Source: Candidatus Poribacteria bacterium (GTDB lineage: Bacteria > Poribacteria > WGA-4E > WGA-3G). Taken from it: a stretch of 64,000 bases of DNA. The notes under the pieces were generated by a model. It saw only the letters and a program-made list of their open reading frames with translations. It made no database searches and was not told where the DNA came from. This document shows positions 53,984 to 63,106 of the stretch, piece by piece. Every line of letters begins with the position of its first letter. The first letter of the stretch is position 1. The stretch is taken from the NCBI GenBank assembly GCA_022821965.1, contig JAJECN010000023.1, positions 1-64,000 on the forward strand, read 5' to 3'. A program made the translations under genes and the position numbers.

Positions 53984-54682
53984 ATGGCGAAAAGAGGAAA
54001 GCGATACCGCGGCATTAGGGAGCAGGTAGATAGGCTCCAACTTTATACAGTAGATGAGGCAGTCTCACTCGTCAAGAATACGGGTGGTGCTAAGTTTGAT
54101 GAGACTGTGGATTTGGCATCACGTCTCGGTATAGATGCTCGACAGGCAGATCAGAATATCCGAGGCACCGTTGCACTGCCACATGGAACAGGGAAGTCTG
54201 CCCGTGTTGTTGTCTTTGCCCAAGGTGATCTCGCGCGGCAAGCCGAAGAAGCCGGAGCAGATTTCGTCGGAACAGATGACCTTGTCGATAAAATCGTAGA
54301 TGGTTGGCTTGAATTTGACGCGACAATCGCGACACCGGACCTGATGCGCAGTATCATGCCGAAACTCGGACGGGTTCTTGGACCACGCGGTTTAATGCCG
54401 AATGCCAAGGCAGGCACCGTCACAACGGATCTTTCCGAAACCATTCAGAGTATCAAAGCTGGGCAAATCGAATACCGAGTGGAACGCTCTTCTGGTATCG
54501 TTCATGTCCCGATCGGCAAAGTCTCGTTTGAGGAAGAAAGCCTTAAACAGAACCTTGATGCAGTGATGAGCGCACTCGTTGCCGCCCGCCCCTCTTCGGT
54601 GAAGGGCAGGTATATTCGAAGCGTTGCTATCTCAGCGACAATGGGTGTCAGCGTTCGTATAGATCCGCAGCAATTTGTATAA
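53984..54682 (+). CDS. rplA: 50S ribosomal protein L1
   Basis: Stalk-base protein of 232 residues. Blocks: VSLVKNTGGAKFDETVDLASRLGID, RGTVALPHGTGKS, the later LGRVLGPRGLMPNAKAGTV and VMSALVAARPSSVKGRYIRSVAISATMG. The ATG at 53984 has GGAG six bases upstream and gives the normal length; the longer frame from 53888 overlaps rplK by one base and adds 32 non-conserved residues. L1 represses its own operon in many bacteria. Confidence 0.96.
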   Translation: MAKRGKRYRGIREQVDRLQLYTVDEAVSLVKNTGGAKFDETVDLASRLGIDARQADQNIRGTVALPHGTGKSARVVVFAQGDLARQAEEAGADFVGTDDLVDKIVDGWLEFDATIATPDLMRSIMPKLGRVLGPRGLMPNAKAGTVTTDLSETIQSIKAGQIEYRVERSSGIVHVPIGKVSFEEESLKQNLDAVMSALVAARPSSVKGRYIRSVAISATMGVSVRIDPQQFV

Positions 54683-54850
54683 TCTACACGGGATACGATA
54701 TAGAAATAGCCTTCACAGTTGAATAGAGTCGTAGAATGTAGGTGCTATGGGCTTAATTTTGCCTACCGAGGCTTGAATGGATAGAAACAAGGGCGCGGTT
54801 GAAGCGTACACAAAATCTTGCCGCCCACTGTTTACTTCTCCTTAATGTGA

Positions 54851-54875
54851 GCCTCCAGGTGCCTGGGGGCTTTTT
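54851..54875 (+). terminator. Attenuator-like hairpin in the rplJ leader
   Basis: GCCTCCAG/CTGGGGGC with a 4-base loop, followed by TTTTT, lies in the 286-base region between rplA and rplJ. That region is where the L10-L7/L12 complex binds its own mRNA in many bacteria (the ribosomal L10 leader). The upstream sequence 54760-54840 probably forms the binding hairpins, but I did not fold it. Confidence 0.7.
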
Positions 54876-54968
54876 GCACGCAATCGTATACCCAATTGAC
54901 AGTTTTATGGAAAAACCGAGGCAATGTGCCGCGGTCAACATACAACCCATATAGAAAGGAATTGGAAC

Positions 54969-55535
54969 ATGCCGAATGAGGCGAATGTTCATCAAACAGA
55001 GCAAATTCGCGAGATTTTCGACAGTGCTGATGTTGTTCTGCTAACGGACTTTCAGGGGCTTACCGTTGCGGAAATTAGCGAGCTGCGCAATCAGCTCCGA
55101 GCAGCAGGTGTCCGTTATAAAGTCTGTAAGAACACATTAGTAAACGTCGTTGCCCAAGAGAGAGGTATTGAAGGGTTGGCACCTTATCTCAAAGGAAATA
55201 CAGCCCTTGCTACTGGCACAGATCCCGCAGCATCCTCAAAAATCTTGCTTGAATTTGGCGAAGAACACGAAAATTTTAAGATCAAAGGCGGGATTCTTGG
55301 AACCCAGGTAATTGACGCTGCCGGTGTTGAATCACTCCAAGATATGCCGTCCCGGGAAGTCCTAATTGGCAAGACCGTCGGTCTCATCAGTGCACCGCTT
55401 ACCGGGCTTGTCCGGACTCTCAATCAGGGTTCACCTGTTACGGGCATGGTGAACGTACTCAGTGGAACAATACGTCAAGTAACCTCTGTGCTCACACAGG
55501 TTGCTGACCAAAAGAAAGAGGCGGAAAACGCCTAA
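54969..55535 (+). CDS. rplJ: 50S ribosomal protein L10
   Basis: Stalk protein that anchors L7/L12 dimers, 188 residues. Blocks: FDSADVVLLTDFQGLTVAEISELRNQLRAAGVRYKVCKNTLV and LKGNTALATGTDPAASSKILLEF; C-terminal helical tail with LNQGSPVTGMVNVLSGT. Start at 54969 behind AAAGGA. A leader with attenuator hairpin precedes it. Confidence 0.96.
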   Translation: MPNEANVHQTEQIREIFDSADVVLLTDFQGLTVAEISELRNQLRAAGVRYKVCKNTLVNVVAQERGIEGLAPYLKGNTALATGTDPAASSKILLEFGEEHENFKIKGGILGTQVIDAAGVESLQDMPSREVLIGKTVGLISAPLTGLVRTLNQGSPVTGMVNVLSGTIRQVTSVLTQVADQKKEAENA

Positions 55536-55665
55536 ATCAAAGCGCGTATTGCGCATATACTAAATATTGTGGGGAAAGTCGGTTACTATGATTTAACCCC
55601 GCAGGGCTTGATCAGAAAACTTCTAATCAAGTTAATTTGGTGCTACTTATAGAAAGGATACAAAC

Positions 55666-56061
55666 ATGGCCGCAGATTTAGAGAAAATGATTGATGAGAT
55701 TAGCAATATGACCGTTCTGGAACTTTCCGAATTGGTCAAAGCGTTAGAGGATAAATTCGGTGTAAGCGCGTCAGCTGCACCGGCTGTCGCTGTGGCAGGT
55801 GTAGCAGCACCCGTCGGCGCGGAAGAGGAAGCCGCCCCCGAGGAAGAGAAAACGGAATTTGACGTTCAACTCAAAGACTTTGGTTCCAAGAAGATTCCGG
55901 TCATCAAAGAGGTTCGCGCTATCACCGGACTCGGCTTGAAGGAAGCGAAAGAAAAGGTTGAATCCGCACCTGTCGCCATTCAAGAAGGGGTCTCTAAAGA
56001 GGATGCCGAGAAGACAAAAGAGCAGCTTGAAGCTCTCGGTGCCGAAGTTGAAATCGTATAG
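55666..56061 (+). CDS. rplL: 50S ribosomal protein L7/L12
   Basis: Factor-recruiting stalk protein, 131 residues. N-terminal dimerisation domain ([30 protein letters not shown]), an Ala/Glu hinge, and the C-terminal domain with [39 protein letters not shown]. An AGAAAGGA ribosome site precedes it. It is the last gene of the operon; rpoB does not follow. Confidence 0.97.
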   Translation: MAADLEKMIDEISNMTVLELSELVKALEDKFGVSASAAPAVAVAGVAAPVGAEEEAAPEEEKTEFDVQLKDFGSKKIPVIKEVRAITGLGLKEAKEKVESAPVAIQEGVSKEDAEKTKEQLEALGAEVEIV

Positions 56062-56116
56062 GTGGAAGTACACCGCCTTACAACATAGACTGCGCGCTTA
56101 ACCGCACGCGGCAGGT

Positions 56117-56193
56117 AAACCCATTATGGTTCTTGATTATAGCGATGCACGAACTCATCGCTCTACAGCGGACTGTAATGGGTTTTCGTTTTT
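56117..56193 (+). terminator. Terminator of the ribosomal stalk operon
   Basis: Arms AAACCCATTA (56117-56126) and TAATGGGTTT (56176-56185) enclose a second hairpin, GCGATG/CATCGC (56142-56161), and a CGTTTTTT run follows. It closes the operon after rplL. Confidence 0.75.
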
Positions 56194-56273
56194 TCCGTAA
56201 AGAAATAATCCCCAGAAGTGCAGATACAGTTTGATTAAAACCTAATCTGCTGGAAAATACCAACGTATTACCT

Positions 56274-57116
56274 ATGTTCAGCATCGTTGATGTCTTTTAT
56301 CTTGTTTTCAGCCAACTCGCTGTTGGCGGGTTTATTCTCCTTCTCATAGTTCCAAAAGATTTGGTCTGTGCCAATTTTTATCGCTTGATGGGAAGTATCT
56401 ACTTGCTTGTAGGTGGCTTATCGCGTTGTGCGAACCTTGCTCTCTATCAACAACCTGTCACATTTCGCAATTTTTTCGGATTCTGGCAGAACTTAGAATC
56501 CATTTCTGTGATCTGTTTCTTTCTGGTCGTCCTTTTCTACACACTGAGCTGGTGGTTCAAAACACCATTGGTCACGCAACTTCTTTTCTTTAGTGGAACA
56601 ATTTGTGGTGTAGCATGGATCGTCTTGAGTGCACAGCGTTATCTTCAAGTTGTTCAACTCCCCGGCGAAATGTTTCTGTTGCCACTTCAATTCTTAACGG
56701 CAGCTGTGTTACTGGGTGCCGTCCACAGCGGGATGTGGTTTGGACATTGGTATCTCGTGATGCCTGATTTGCCAGTGACATATCTGAAACGTTTTAATGC
56801 TGTATTGCTCTATACCCTTTTAAGTATGACACTGCTCCTCTGTCTGAACCTCTTTTTGAGACAGCGATCCACAGAGGTCGTTCCTTTTAACCTTTTCTAT
56901 CAGATCATTTTCAGTATGCGGATGCTGATTGGCATCGGGGGAACACTGTTTCTCTATTTTATCACATGGGATTGCTTGCGTCCTAAATCGGTTGCCCGCG
57001 ATGTCCTTGGCGCGACGCGAGCTGCAACCGGTTTTCTTTTTATTGCCATTATAACAGTATTTCTGGGTGAGTTTTGCAGTCGATTGTTGCTTCTGGAAAT
57101 GCGATTCATTTTTTAA
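56274..57116 (+). CDS. Polytopic membrane protein of unknown function
   Basis: Integral membrane protein of 280 residues with about eight predicted helices (examples LAVGGFILLLIVPKDL, ISVICFFLVVLFYTLSWW, GTICGVAWIVLSAQR, FLTAAVLLGAVHSGMWFGHWY, NAVLLYTLLSMTLLLCLNLFL). A histidine-rich loop, SGMWFGHWYLVMPDLPVTYLKRF, is a possible metal or haem ligand region. I did not recognise a family with certainty. It follows the rplL terminator and no clear ribosome site is seen. Confidence 0.65.
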   Translation: MFSIVDVFYLVFSQLAVGGFILLLIVPKDLVCANFYRLMGSIYLLVGGLSRCANLALYQQPVTFRNFFGFWQNLESISVICFFLVVLFYTLSWWFKTPLVTQLLFFSGTICGVAWIVLSAQRYLQVVQLPGEMFLLPLQFLTAAVLLGAVHSGMWFGHWYLVMPDLPVTYLKRFNAVLLYTLLSMTLLLCLNLFLRQRSTEVVPFNLFYQIIFSMRMLIGIGGTLFLYFITWDCLRPKSVARDVLGATRAATGFLFIAIITVFLGEFCSRLLLLEMRFIF

Positions 57117-57136
57117 TTTTTTGGAATCGAATTTCG

Positions 57137-57166
57137 TTGTAATTTAAATTTCAGATATGTTAAAAT
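57137..57166 (+). promoter_or_regulatory. Candidate promoter of the dehydrogenase gene
   Basis: TTGTAA (57137-57142), 18-base spacer, TAAAAT (57161-57166), 35 bases before the ATG. Confidence 0.45.
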
Positions 57167-57200
57167 GACTATATTCATTAAAAACTTGAGGAGGCACATA

Positions 57201-58271
57201 ATGAAATCCCAAATTTTCTACGAACCCGAATCAATGAGCCTTGAAGACCGACCCGTACCGGCAGCTGGGGACAACGACTTGTTGGTCCACGTCCGTTCGG
57301 TAGGCATCTGTGGTTCGGATGTCGCGTACTATTTCGGTAATAGTTCACTCGAAACAGATGATGGGAAAGGACCCCTTATTCTTGGGCACGAGTTCACTGG
57401 TGAAGTCGTCGAAGTTGGTAGTGAAGCAGGATCAACAGGTGGATTTAAGGTGGGCGACCGGGTTGTGGTCAATCCCGTTCAATCAAACCCCGATTCTTTC
57501 TGGAGCAAGAAGGGATTGTCCAACTTGTGTCCAGAGAAACGCGTCTTAGGCGTAGGTGTTGACGGTGGTTTTGCGGAATATGCAGTTTCTGATTATCGCT
57601 GGACGGTCAAACTACCCGATAACGTCACATACGACCAAGGAGCACTAACAGAACCTCTGGCATGTGGACTTTATGCTGTCAATAATCTCAACGCTGAAGA
57701 AGGACAAACTGCCGTTGTCTTCGGACCGGGACCTATTGGTCTAATGATGGTACAAGTTCTAAAGAGCCGCGGTTTGAAAAATGTCTTGCTCGTTGGAACC
57801 CGCGACTACCGCTTGGATTGCGGTAAGGAACTCGGAGCAGATGTCGTCGTCAATGTCAGCGATACGAACTCCCCGCACTATGTTGAAGACCTTGGTGCAG
57901 CAATTCAGGAACTCAATAATGGTGAATTGGCAGACCGCGCAATTACCGCTACCAGCTCGCTTGACGCAATTCACACGGCACTGGAAGTTACAGGCAGACA
58001 CGCGACCGTTGTTATCTTTGGACTTCCTGGCGATACGGATGTGATGGAGGTTCCTATCCTTGATACTATTCTCATGGATAAAACTATCAGGTTCTCTTGG
58101 CTTGCTCCCGATACGTGGGAAGAGGCTGTTCAGCTGATTTCGAGTGGCGATGTCAATATGGACAAAATCATCAGCCATGAGTTTTCACTTGAATCGCTTG
58201 TCGAAGGGATAACCAAGGTTCGCAACCGCGAAGACGGTTGTACCAAGGGTTTGATAAAAGTCTCCGCCTAA
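57201..58271 (+). CDS. Zinc-type alcohol dehydrogenase (threonine/sorbitol dehydrogenase-like)
   Basis: Medium-chain dehydrogenase of 356 residues. The catalytic zinc Cys is in VGICGSDVAYYFG, the His-Glu pair in GHEFTGEVVEVG, and the Rossmann motif in VVFGPGPIGLMMVQVLKSRG. The four-cysteine structural-zinc lobe of horse-type enzymes is missing here (SNLCPEKRVLGVG holds only one cysteine). The start at 57201 follows GAGGAGG. It likely oxidises a polyol or amino-alcohol. It runs into the next gene with 12 bases between. Confidence 0.9.
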   Translation: MKSQIFYEPESMSLEDRPVPAAGDNDLLVHVRSVGICGSDVAYYFGNSSLETDDGKGPLILGHEFTGEVVEVGSEAGSTGGFKVGDRVVVNPVQSNPDSFWSKKGLSNLCPEKRVLGVGVDGGFAEYAVSDYRWTVKLPDNVTYDQGALTEPLACGLYAVNNLNAEEGQTAVVFGPGPIGLMMVQVLKSRGLKNVLLVGTRDYRLDCGKELGADVVVNVSDTNSPHYVEDLGAAIQELNNGELADRAITATSSLDAIHTALEVTGRHATVVIFGLPGDTDVMEVPILDTILMDKTIRFSWLAPDTWEEAVQLISSGDVNMDKIISHEFSLESLVEGITKVRNREDGCTKGLIKVSA

Positions 58272-58283
58272 CCGGTAAATAAT

Positions 58284-58631
58284 ATGGGCATCCCATTTTT
58301 TATTCTTTTTGCCCTTTCAATCGCTTTTCTATCACTTGGGATAACTGGGTGGGGTGGCTTCGTCTCGGTGGAATGGCCTCAACAGGATTCACCCGATGCA
58401 AGCAGCGACAACACCGTGGCTGTCACCCCTTACCTGAGTTTTCAACCTAATTATTGGGCGGTCGCACAGTGCGGCATAGGGTTTCTATTGTTTTTAGCGA
58501 GTCTCTATTTTATGGGCTTTTTCCTCTATCTTGAAGAGCGAGAAAGCGGTAGGATAATGAAGAACGTTAAAAGTTTCGCCAAACTACGACAGTTTATAGA
58601 ACGACATCAGAAGGGGGACACTTCAGAATGA
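58284..58631 (+). CDS. Small membrane protein, two helices
   Basis: Protein of 115 residues with helices at about 5-28 (FFILFALSIAFLSLGITGWGGF) and 60-80 (AQCGIGFLLFLASLYFMGFFLYL), and a basic C-terminal region. The ATG is 12 bases after the dehydrogenase stop, and its own stop overlaps the next ATG by four bases, so it sits between two genes in one operon. No family recognised. Confidence 0.6.
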   Translation: MGIPFFILFALSIAFLSLGITGWGGFVSVEWPQQDSPDASSDNTVAVTPYLSFQPNYWAVAQCGIGFLLFLASLYFMGFFLYLEERESGRIMKNVKSFAKLRQFIERHQKGDTSE

Positions 58632-59476
58632 ATTCTCTCATAAGATTTTTCGTTAGTAAACCGAAGCGGGACCGGATGCTGATAGGCATCGGATTGCTGT
58701 TTGGCACGGTATGCTGTTTTACGACAGCCGATGCCAAAATCGACCCAGAGACAGTTGCCGGAATCTGGCTTTTCGATGAGGGGACTGGGAAGACCGCTAA
58801 GGATTTATCCGGAAATGGAAACGATGGCGAACTCAAGGAAGGCGCGAAATGGGAAGATGGACAATTCGGACAGGCAGTTATATTTGATGGGAAAGATGAT
58901 TACGTTGAAATTGCTCCTTCACCGTTGTTCAATCCGGAGGGGTTCACTGTCACCTTCTGGATGCATCCGACGGCTGTTGGAGGCAACAACCCGGCAGGTA
59001 AAGGCTCAGCCACCCTTGTCATTGCGAACGGGAACCCTGGAGACGGTGGTGGAGCAAATTGGTGGTTTGAGTTCTGGAATGGCGGTAACTTTGAATTCAA
59101 AAGTTGTCAAGCGGGTTGTGCTGCTGCGACCACACCGGTAAACAAACCGAATGAATGGTATTTTATCGCTGGTATCTACAACGGCACTGAGTATGAACTC
59201 TATATTGATGCTACATTTAAGTCGAAAGGACCGAACAAGGTCGGCGCACCGGAAAAGGGACTCCTTATTGGTAGTGGATTGTGTCCGGCAGGTCATGGAT
59301 GTGACGGTGGCTATTTCAAAGGCATCATTGACGATGTGGCAATGTTTGGTGCTATCTTGAGTGAAGCGGACCTAAAAACGCTTATGGAAGAAGGTGTGGG
59401 CAAAGTACTCGGTGTTGCGCCAGTAGAACCCACAGGCAAATTAACAACGACGTGGGGCAATTTGAAACGGCGTTAA
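58628..59476 (+). CDS. Secreted LamG (concanavalin A-like) protein with C-terminal KLTTTWG motif
   Basis: Exported protein of 282 residues. A signal peptide ends near TTADA-K (residue 36). The mature part is a LamG/ConA-like beta sandwich typical of extracellular proteins: ELKEGAKWEDGQFGQAVIFDGKDDYVEI, FTVTFWMHPTAVGG, GIIDDVAMFGAILSEADLKTLMEEG. The cysteine pair CQAGCAAATT may be a disulphide. The last residues are GKLTTTWGNLKRR, almost the tail of the two malectin-like proteins at 4676 and 5342. Coupled by ATGA to the small membrane protein. Confidence 0.85.
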   Translation: MNSLIRFFVSKPKRDRMLIGIGLLFGTVCCFTTADAKIDPETVAGIWLFDEGTGKTAKDLSGNGNDGELKEGAKWEDGQFGQAVIFDGKDDYVEIAPSPLFNPEGFTVTFWMHPTAVGGNNPAGKGSATLVIANGNPGDGGGANWWFEFWNGGNFEFKSCQAGCAAATTPVNKPNEWYFIAGIYNGTEYELYIDATFKSKGPNKVGAPEKGLLIGSGLCPAGHGCDGGYFKGIIDDVAMFGAILSEADLKTLMEEGVGKVLGVAPVEPTGKLTTTWGNLKRR

Positions 59477-59495
59477 AGCGTCAAGTCCCGTCAAC

Positions 59496-60575
59496 ATGGA
59501 ACGACGATTGAAAAACGATTTACTTCTTCGCGCAGCGAAATGTCTGCCGGTAGAGCGTGTGCCCGTGTGGATGATGCGACAGGCAGGCAGGTCAGATCCC
59601 CTTTATCGGCAGATTCGACGAGAGCTTAACCTTCCATTGGAACGACTCTTTCGGACGTGTCCCGCACCGATATCGCAGACCGATGTCGAATCGGCAGTCA
59701 AGATTTCACTGCTGCCCAAACGCATCGGTGTCGATGCCATCATTGTTTACAAAGATATTCTCACCCCACTCGCCCCTATGGGCGCGCATTTCCGGTTTAA
59801 TCCCGGTCCTATTTTAAGTTCACCCATCCGGACGCAAGCACAAGTCGCTGCACTTCAACCTGTTGATGACCCACCCACACAATTAGCGTTCACCGGAAAA
59901 GTCATTCGAGAGCTACGTGAAACCTTGAATGAGGAGTTACCGCTCATCGGTTTTGCTGGGGCACCTTTGACGCTCGCCTTCTTCCTTATTGTAGGGGAGA
60001 GTCCCATCAAGCATGGCGGAGGGATGTCGGAAAAAGCAACTCCTGTCTTCCAAATGATAGAAGAGGCACCGGAGCTCCTACATCTCTTGTTAGACAAATT
60101 AACAGAGATGACAATTAATTACTTGAATTATCAAATCGGCGAAGGGGTTCAAATAGTGCAACTCTTTGAATCTATTGCGGAGGTCTTGCCCAGGAGAATT
60201 TATGAAGCGTTCGCATTTCCTTACCATCAACGTATTTTTGCCGAACTCAATTCAGAGACACCCAACATTCTTTTCACAAAGGAGTGCAATTATCTGGATT
60301 TAATGCATCGGAGCGGGGCAGATGTCTTAAGTGTGGGAAAGTGTGTAGACCTTGGCAAAGCCAAAGCCGAAATAAATGGCACTGTCGCTTTCCAAGGGAA
60401 TGTTGATAACGATATCCTCCGGGATGGAACCCTTGATGACATCACGGCAGCGGTCGATGCCTGCTTAAAACGGGGTGGGAAAACTGGGCATATTTTGAAT
60501 TTGAGTCACGGGTTGCATAGAGACACTCCTTTTGAAAACGTCAAACATTTCGTAAATATCGCAAAAAGACTGTAG
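59496..60575 (+). CDS. hemE: Uroporphyrinogen decarboxylase
   Basis: Converts uroporphyrinogen III to coproporphyrinogen III, in haem biosynthesis. It has 359 residues. The signature VPVWMMRQAGRSD keeps both Arg residues of the pyrrole site; the usual Tyr after GR is Ser here. GVDAIIVYKDILTPLAPMGA carries the catalytic Asp. LIGFAGAPLTLAFFLI, and the later GNVDNDILRDGT and HILNLSHGLHRDTP, are typical. First gene of the haem cluster. Confidence 0.95.
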   Translation: MERRLKNDLLLRAAKCLPVERVPVWMMRQAGRSDPLYRQIRRELNLPLERLFRTCPAPISQTDVESAVKISLLPKRIGVDAIIVYKDILTPLAPMGAHFRFNPGPILSSPIRTQAQVAALQPVDDPPTQLAFTGKVIRELRETLNEELPLIGFAGAPLTLAFFLIVGESPIKHGGGMSEKATPVFQMIEEAPELLHLLLDKLTEMTINYLNYQIGEGVQIVQLFESIAEVLPRRIYEAFAFPYHQRIFAELNSETPNILFTKECNYLDLMHRSGADVLSVGKCVDLGKAKAEINGTVAFQGNVDNDILRDGTLDDITAAVDACLKRGGKTGHILNLSHGLHRDTPFENVKHFVNIAKRL

Positions 60576-60583
60576 GGAAATTA

Positions 60584-62041
60584 ATGAAAAACATTCCGGA
60601 AAACCCGTTTGCTCCACGACAATATGGACAACTCGTTAAAGTAACGGAACGGGTATATCTCTTTCGCAATATCGTCAACTCTTCTATTATTATTGGGGAT
60701 AAAGGGGTTGCAGTAATTGATACACAAGTGAACCAAATGATGGCACGACGACTGCGTAAGGCGATTCAAACGATCACAGATAAACCGATCTTATACGCAA
60801 TTAACACCCACTATCACTGGGACCATACCAATGGAAACGTTATTTTTCATGAAGCTGGCGCAACCGTCGTTGCCCGCGAGATGACAAAAGACTTTATGGT
60901 GAACAGATCGCCGCGTCAAGAAGCGTTCCTTCGTTCCCGGGGTTTTACGCTCGGGGATCCGCCTTTCCTTCCGCAGCAGATCTTCACTGACGAAACCGAA
61001 TTGGATTTGGGGAATCAACCTTTGCACCTCGTTCATTTAGGCAAGGCGGAAACAGATGATGCCACTGCCATTAGGATTCCAGCGGAGGATTGCATCGTTT
61101 CCGGCGACACCGTCATGACAGGAAGTTTTCCGATCTTCGGTCAACCTGTGATGAACGAAGGTCTCATGGCAAACCACGATTGGATTAATACAATTAAAGA
61201 ACTCCGTACATACGCGCCGAAATCCGTTCTGCCGGGCCACGGTCCCTTGGCACGTGATGCCGAGATTGATCTATTGCTTGAGATTGAGACCTATTTTTTA
61301 ACGGAGGTCCGAAAACGTGTTGAACAAGAGATGTCCTTAGCCACACTACTTGCTGAGATGGAAGCCAATCTACCTGACTGGATTCAAAATATCGCTGAGG
61401 TTTGGGGAACCCCTCGTTATGCGATTTTAAGGGTATATCGTGGGTTAATCGACGATCCGGAGCCGGGCTGGCAACACTTGAAACCTTCAGTTATCCCAAC
61501 TGCAGATCCCATAGACCTTCGCCAACGGACTCACAAACTCAAAGACTTTGAAGCGTATTGTGAAACTGCTGAAGAGGTTGCAGAAGGCAACGATTTCGGC
61601 TTAGCTATCGCTATTTTGAAGACCACAACACAGAAATATCCCAATTTGCCTAATGCGTGGACGGCGTATGCAAGTCTGCTCACACAGGCCTCCCGCGTCG
61701 TGTCAAGTGTGCTTGAAAAGGGTGATTTCTTTGCTGAAGCTAAAAAAGCAATTGACACGGCACTCGAATTGGATCCGGATTATGCGCCCGCGCATCTTTT
61801 GCGTGGGTATAACCACATACTCTCTGCCTACCGTAACGGCGATGACCCGAAGGCAGGATTGGAGTCTGTTTACAAAGCCCTCGTTATTGGAATTCAGGGC
61901 ACGCAACTTGCACAAGCATATTTTTGTATCGGACTCGCACACCGGGCAAACGGGAACGAGACATTGGCACGTGAAGCCTTTGCGAAGGCGATCGCTGCTG
62001 ACGCAAGGTATATGCCGGCGCAGTTGGCTAACATGGCATAG
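60584..62041 (+). CDS. Metallo-beta-lactamase fold protein with TPR tail
   Basis: Protein of 485 residues. The N-terminal 230 residues are an MBL fold with NTHYHWDHTNGN (HxHxDH metal site), the later SGDTVMTG (Asp ligand) and PGHGP. The last 180 residues contain TPR-like helices (LPNAWTAYASLLTQASRVV, ALELDPDYAPAHLLRGYNHILS, AQAYFCIGLAHRANGNETLAREAFAKAIAAD). No signal peptide. It lies nine bases after hemE and 15 before hemH, so it is probably cotranscribed with them. Hydrolase substrate unknown; a haem role is inference from position. Confidence 0.8.
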   Translation: MKNIPENPFAPRQYGQLVKVTERVYLFRNIVNSSIIIGDKGVAVIDTQVNQMMARRLRKAIQTITDKPILYAINTHYHWDHTNGNVIFHEAGATVVAREMTKDFMVNRSPRQEAFLRSRGFTLGDPPFLPQQIFTDETELDLGNQPLHLVHLGKAETDDATAIRIPAEDCIVSGDTVMTGSFPIFGQPVMNEGLMANHDWINTIKELRTYAPKSVLPGHGPLARDAEIDLLLEIETYFLTEVRKRVEQEMSLATLLAEMEANLPDWIQNIAEVWGTPRYAILRVYRGLIDDPEPGWQHLKPSVIPTADPIDLRQRTHKLKDFEAYCETAEEVAEGNDFGLAIAILKTTTQKYPNLPNAWTAYASLLTQASRVVSSVLEKGDFFAEAKKAIDTALELDPDYAPAHLLRGYNHILSAYRNGDDPKAGLESVYKALVIGIQGTQLAQAYFCIGLAHRANGNETLAREAFAKAIAADARYMPAQLANMA

Positions 62042-62056
62042 GAGAAAAATAAAAAA

Positions 62057-63007
62057 ATGAAATACGATAGTGTTTTATTGGTTGCATTTGGCGGTCCGAC
62101 ACCGGGCTGCTGTCAAAAATACGATAACGATGCGTGTCCTGGTGAAGCCTACTGCTTTGTTGAAGGTATCGCTGGAACAGCAGCATCTCAAAAAAAACGT
62201 GTAGAAGACATCTCAACCCATTACGTAAAATTGGGTGGATTTTCGCCCTTCAATGAATTGACTTTCAAACAAGCCGCCGCATTAGAAGAGGCATTGCGTG
62301 TAGGTAATCTGCCGCTTCCTGTCTATGCCGGATTCAGACATTGGAATCCCTACTTAAAGGAAGTCATCGCAGAGATGGCACAGAAAGGACACCGTAAAAT
62401 ACTCGGTATTATCATGGCACCACACCAATCTCAATTCAGTTGGGAGTGGTATCAACAGGCAGTGAAAAAAGGAATTGAGGCAGTTGATGGTGAAAAACCA
62501 ACTATTGACTATCTTGACCCCTGGTATACATGTAAAGGTTATATTGATGCCATCGCTGAGATTATCAAAACGGCGTGTAGTGACAAGTTAGAACATGCCG
62601 AACTTGTTTTCACAGCACACGCGATTCCGCAGTCAGCAGCGGATAACTCACCGTACACACAACAGCTTGAAGATACCAGCAGAGCGGTCGCTCAGAAGAT
62701 CGGAAAAACACAGTTCGGTTTGGCATACCAAAGCGAGGTAGAAAACAGCCCTATACCGTGGACGCAGCCCGATATCAACGACTGGCTTAAAGCCCGAAAA
62801 AAGGATGGTGTTGATACCGTTGTCGCCTCGCCTATCGGTTTCCTCTGTGACCATGTTGAAGTACTCTATGACTTAGACATAGAAGCGACTGAAACGGCGG
62901 AGGCGTGCGGCATTGATTTTACTCGGGCGGGAACAGTCGGTGCCCATCCGAAATTTATCGGCATGTTAGCAGACTTCGTATGTGAAAAATCTGCGGAATC
63001 AGAGTGA
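62057..63007 (+). CDS. hemH: Ferrochelatase with cysteine-rich N-terminal segment
   Basis: Inserts Fe2+ into protoporphyrin or coproporphyrin. It has 316 residues. Family features: LLVAFGGP at the start, KLGGFSPFN (about 58-66), the catalytic H188 in FTAHAIPQ and E268 in GFLCDHVEVLYDLDIEA. In the segment after FGGP, where other ferrochelatases have a short helix, it holds C18, C19, C27 and C33 in CCQKYDNDACPGEAYC. These could ligate a metal or Fe-S cluster. An AGGAG ribosome site precedes it. Coproporphyrin versus protoporphyrin specificity not decided. Confidence 0.93.
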   Translation: MKYDSVLLVAFGGPTPGCCQKYDNDACPGEAYCFVEGIAGTAASQKKRVEDISTHYVKLGGFSPFNELTFKQAAALEEALRVGNLPLPVYAGFRHWNPYLKEVIAEMAQKGHRKILGIIMAPHQSQFSWEWYQQAVKKGIEAVDGEKPTIDYLDPWYTCKGYIDAIAEIIKTACSDKLEHAELVFTAHAIPQSAADNSPYTQQLEDTSRAVAQKIGKTQFGLAYQSEVENSPIPWTQPDINDWLKARKKDGVDTVVASPIGFLCDHVEVLYDLDIEATETAEACGIDFTRAGTVGAHPKFIGMLADFVCEKSAESE

Positions 63008-63106
63008 AGAGCGAACGGACTCGTTTGATTGTGATGCGCTTGTCCTCTTGTTCATGCTGGATAGGGGTTGAAAGTTTTAAATGACGAATCTGGATTGAGA
63101 GTTCTC

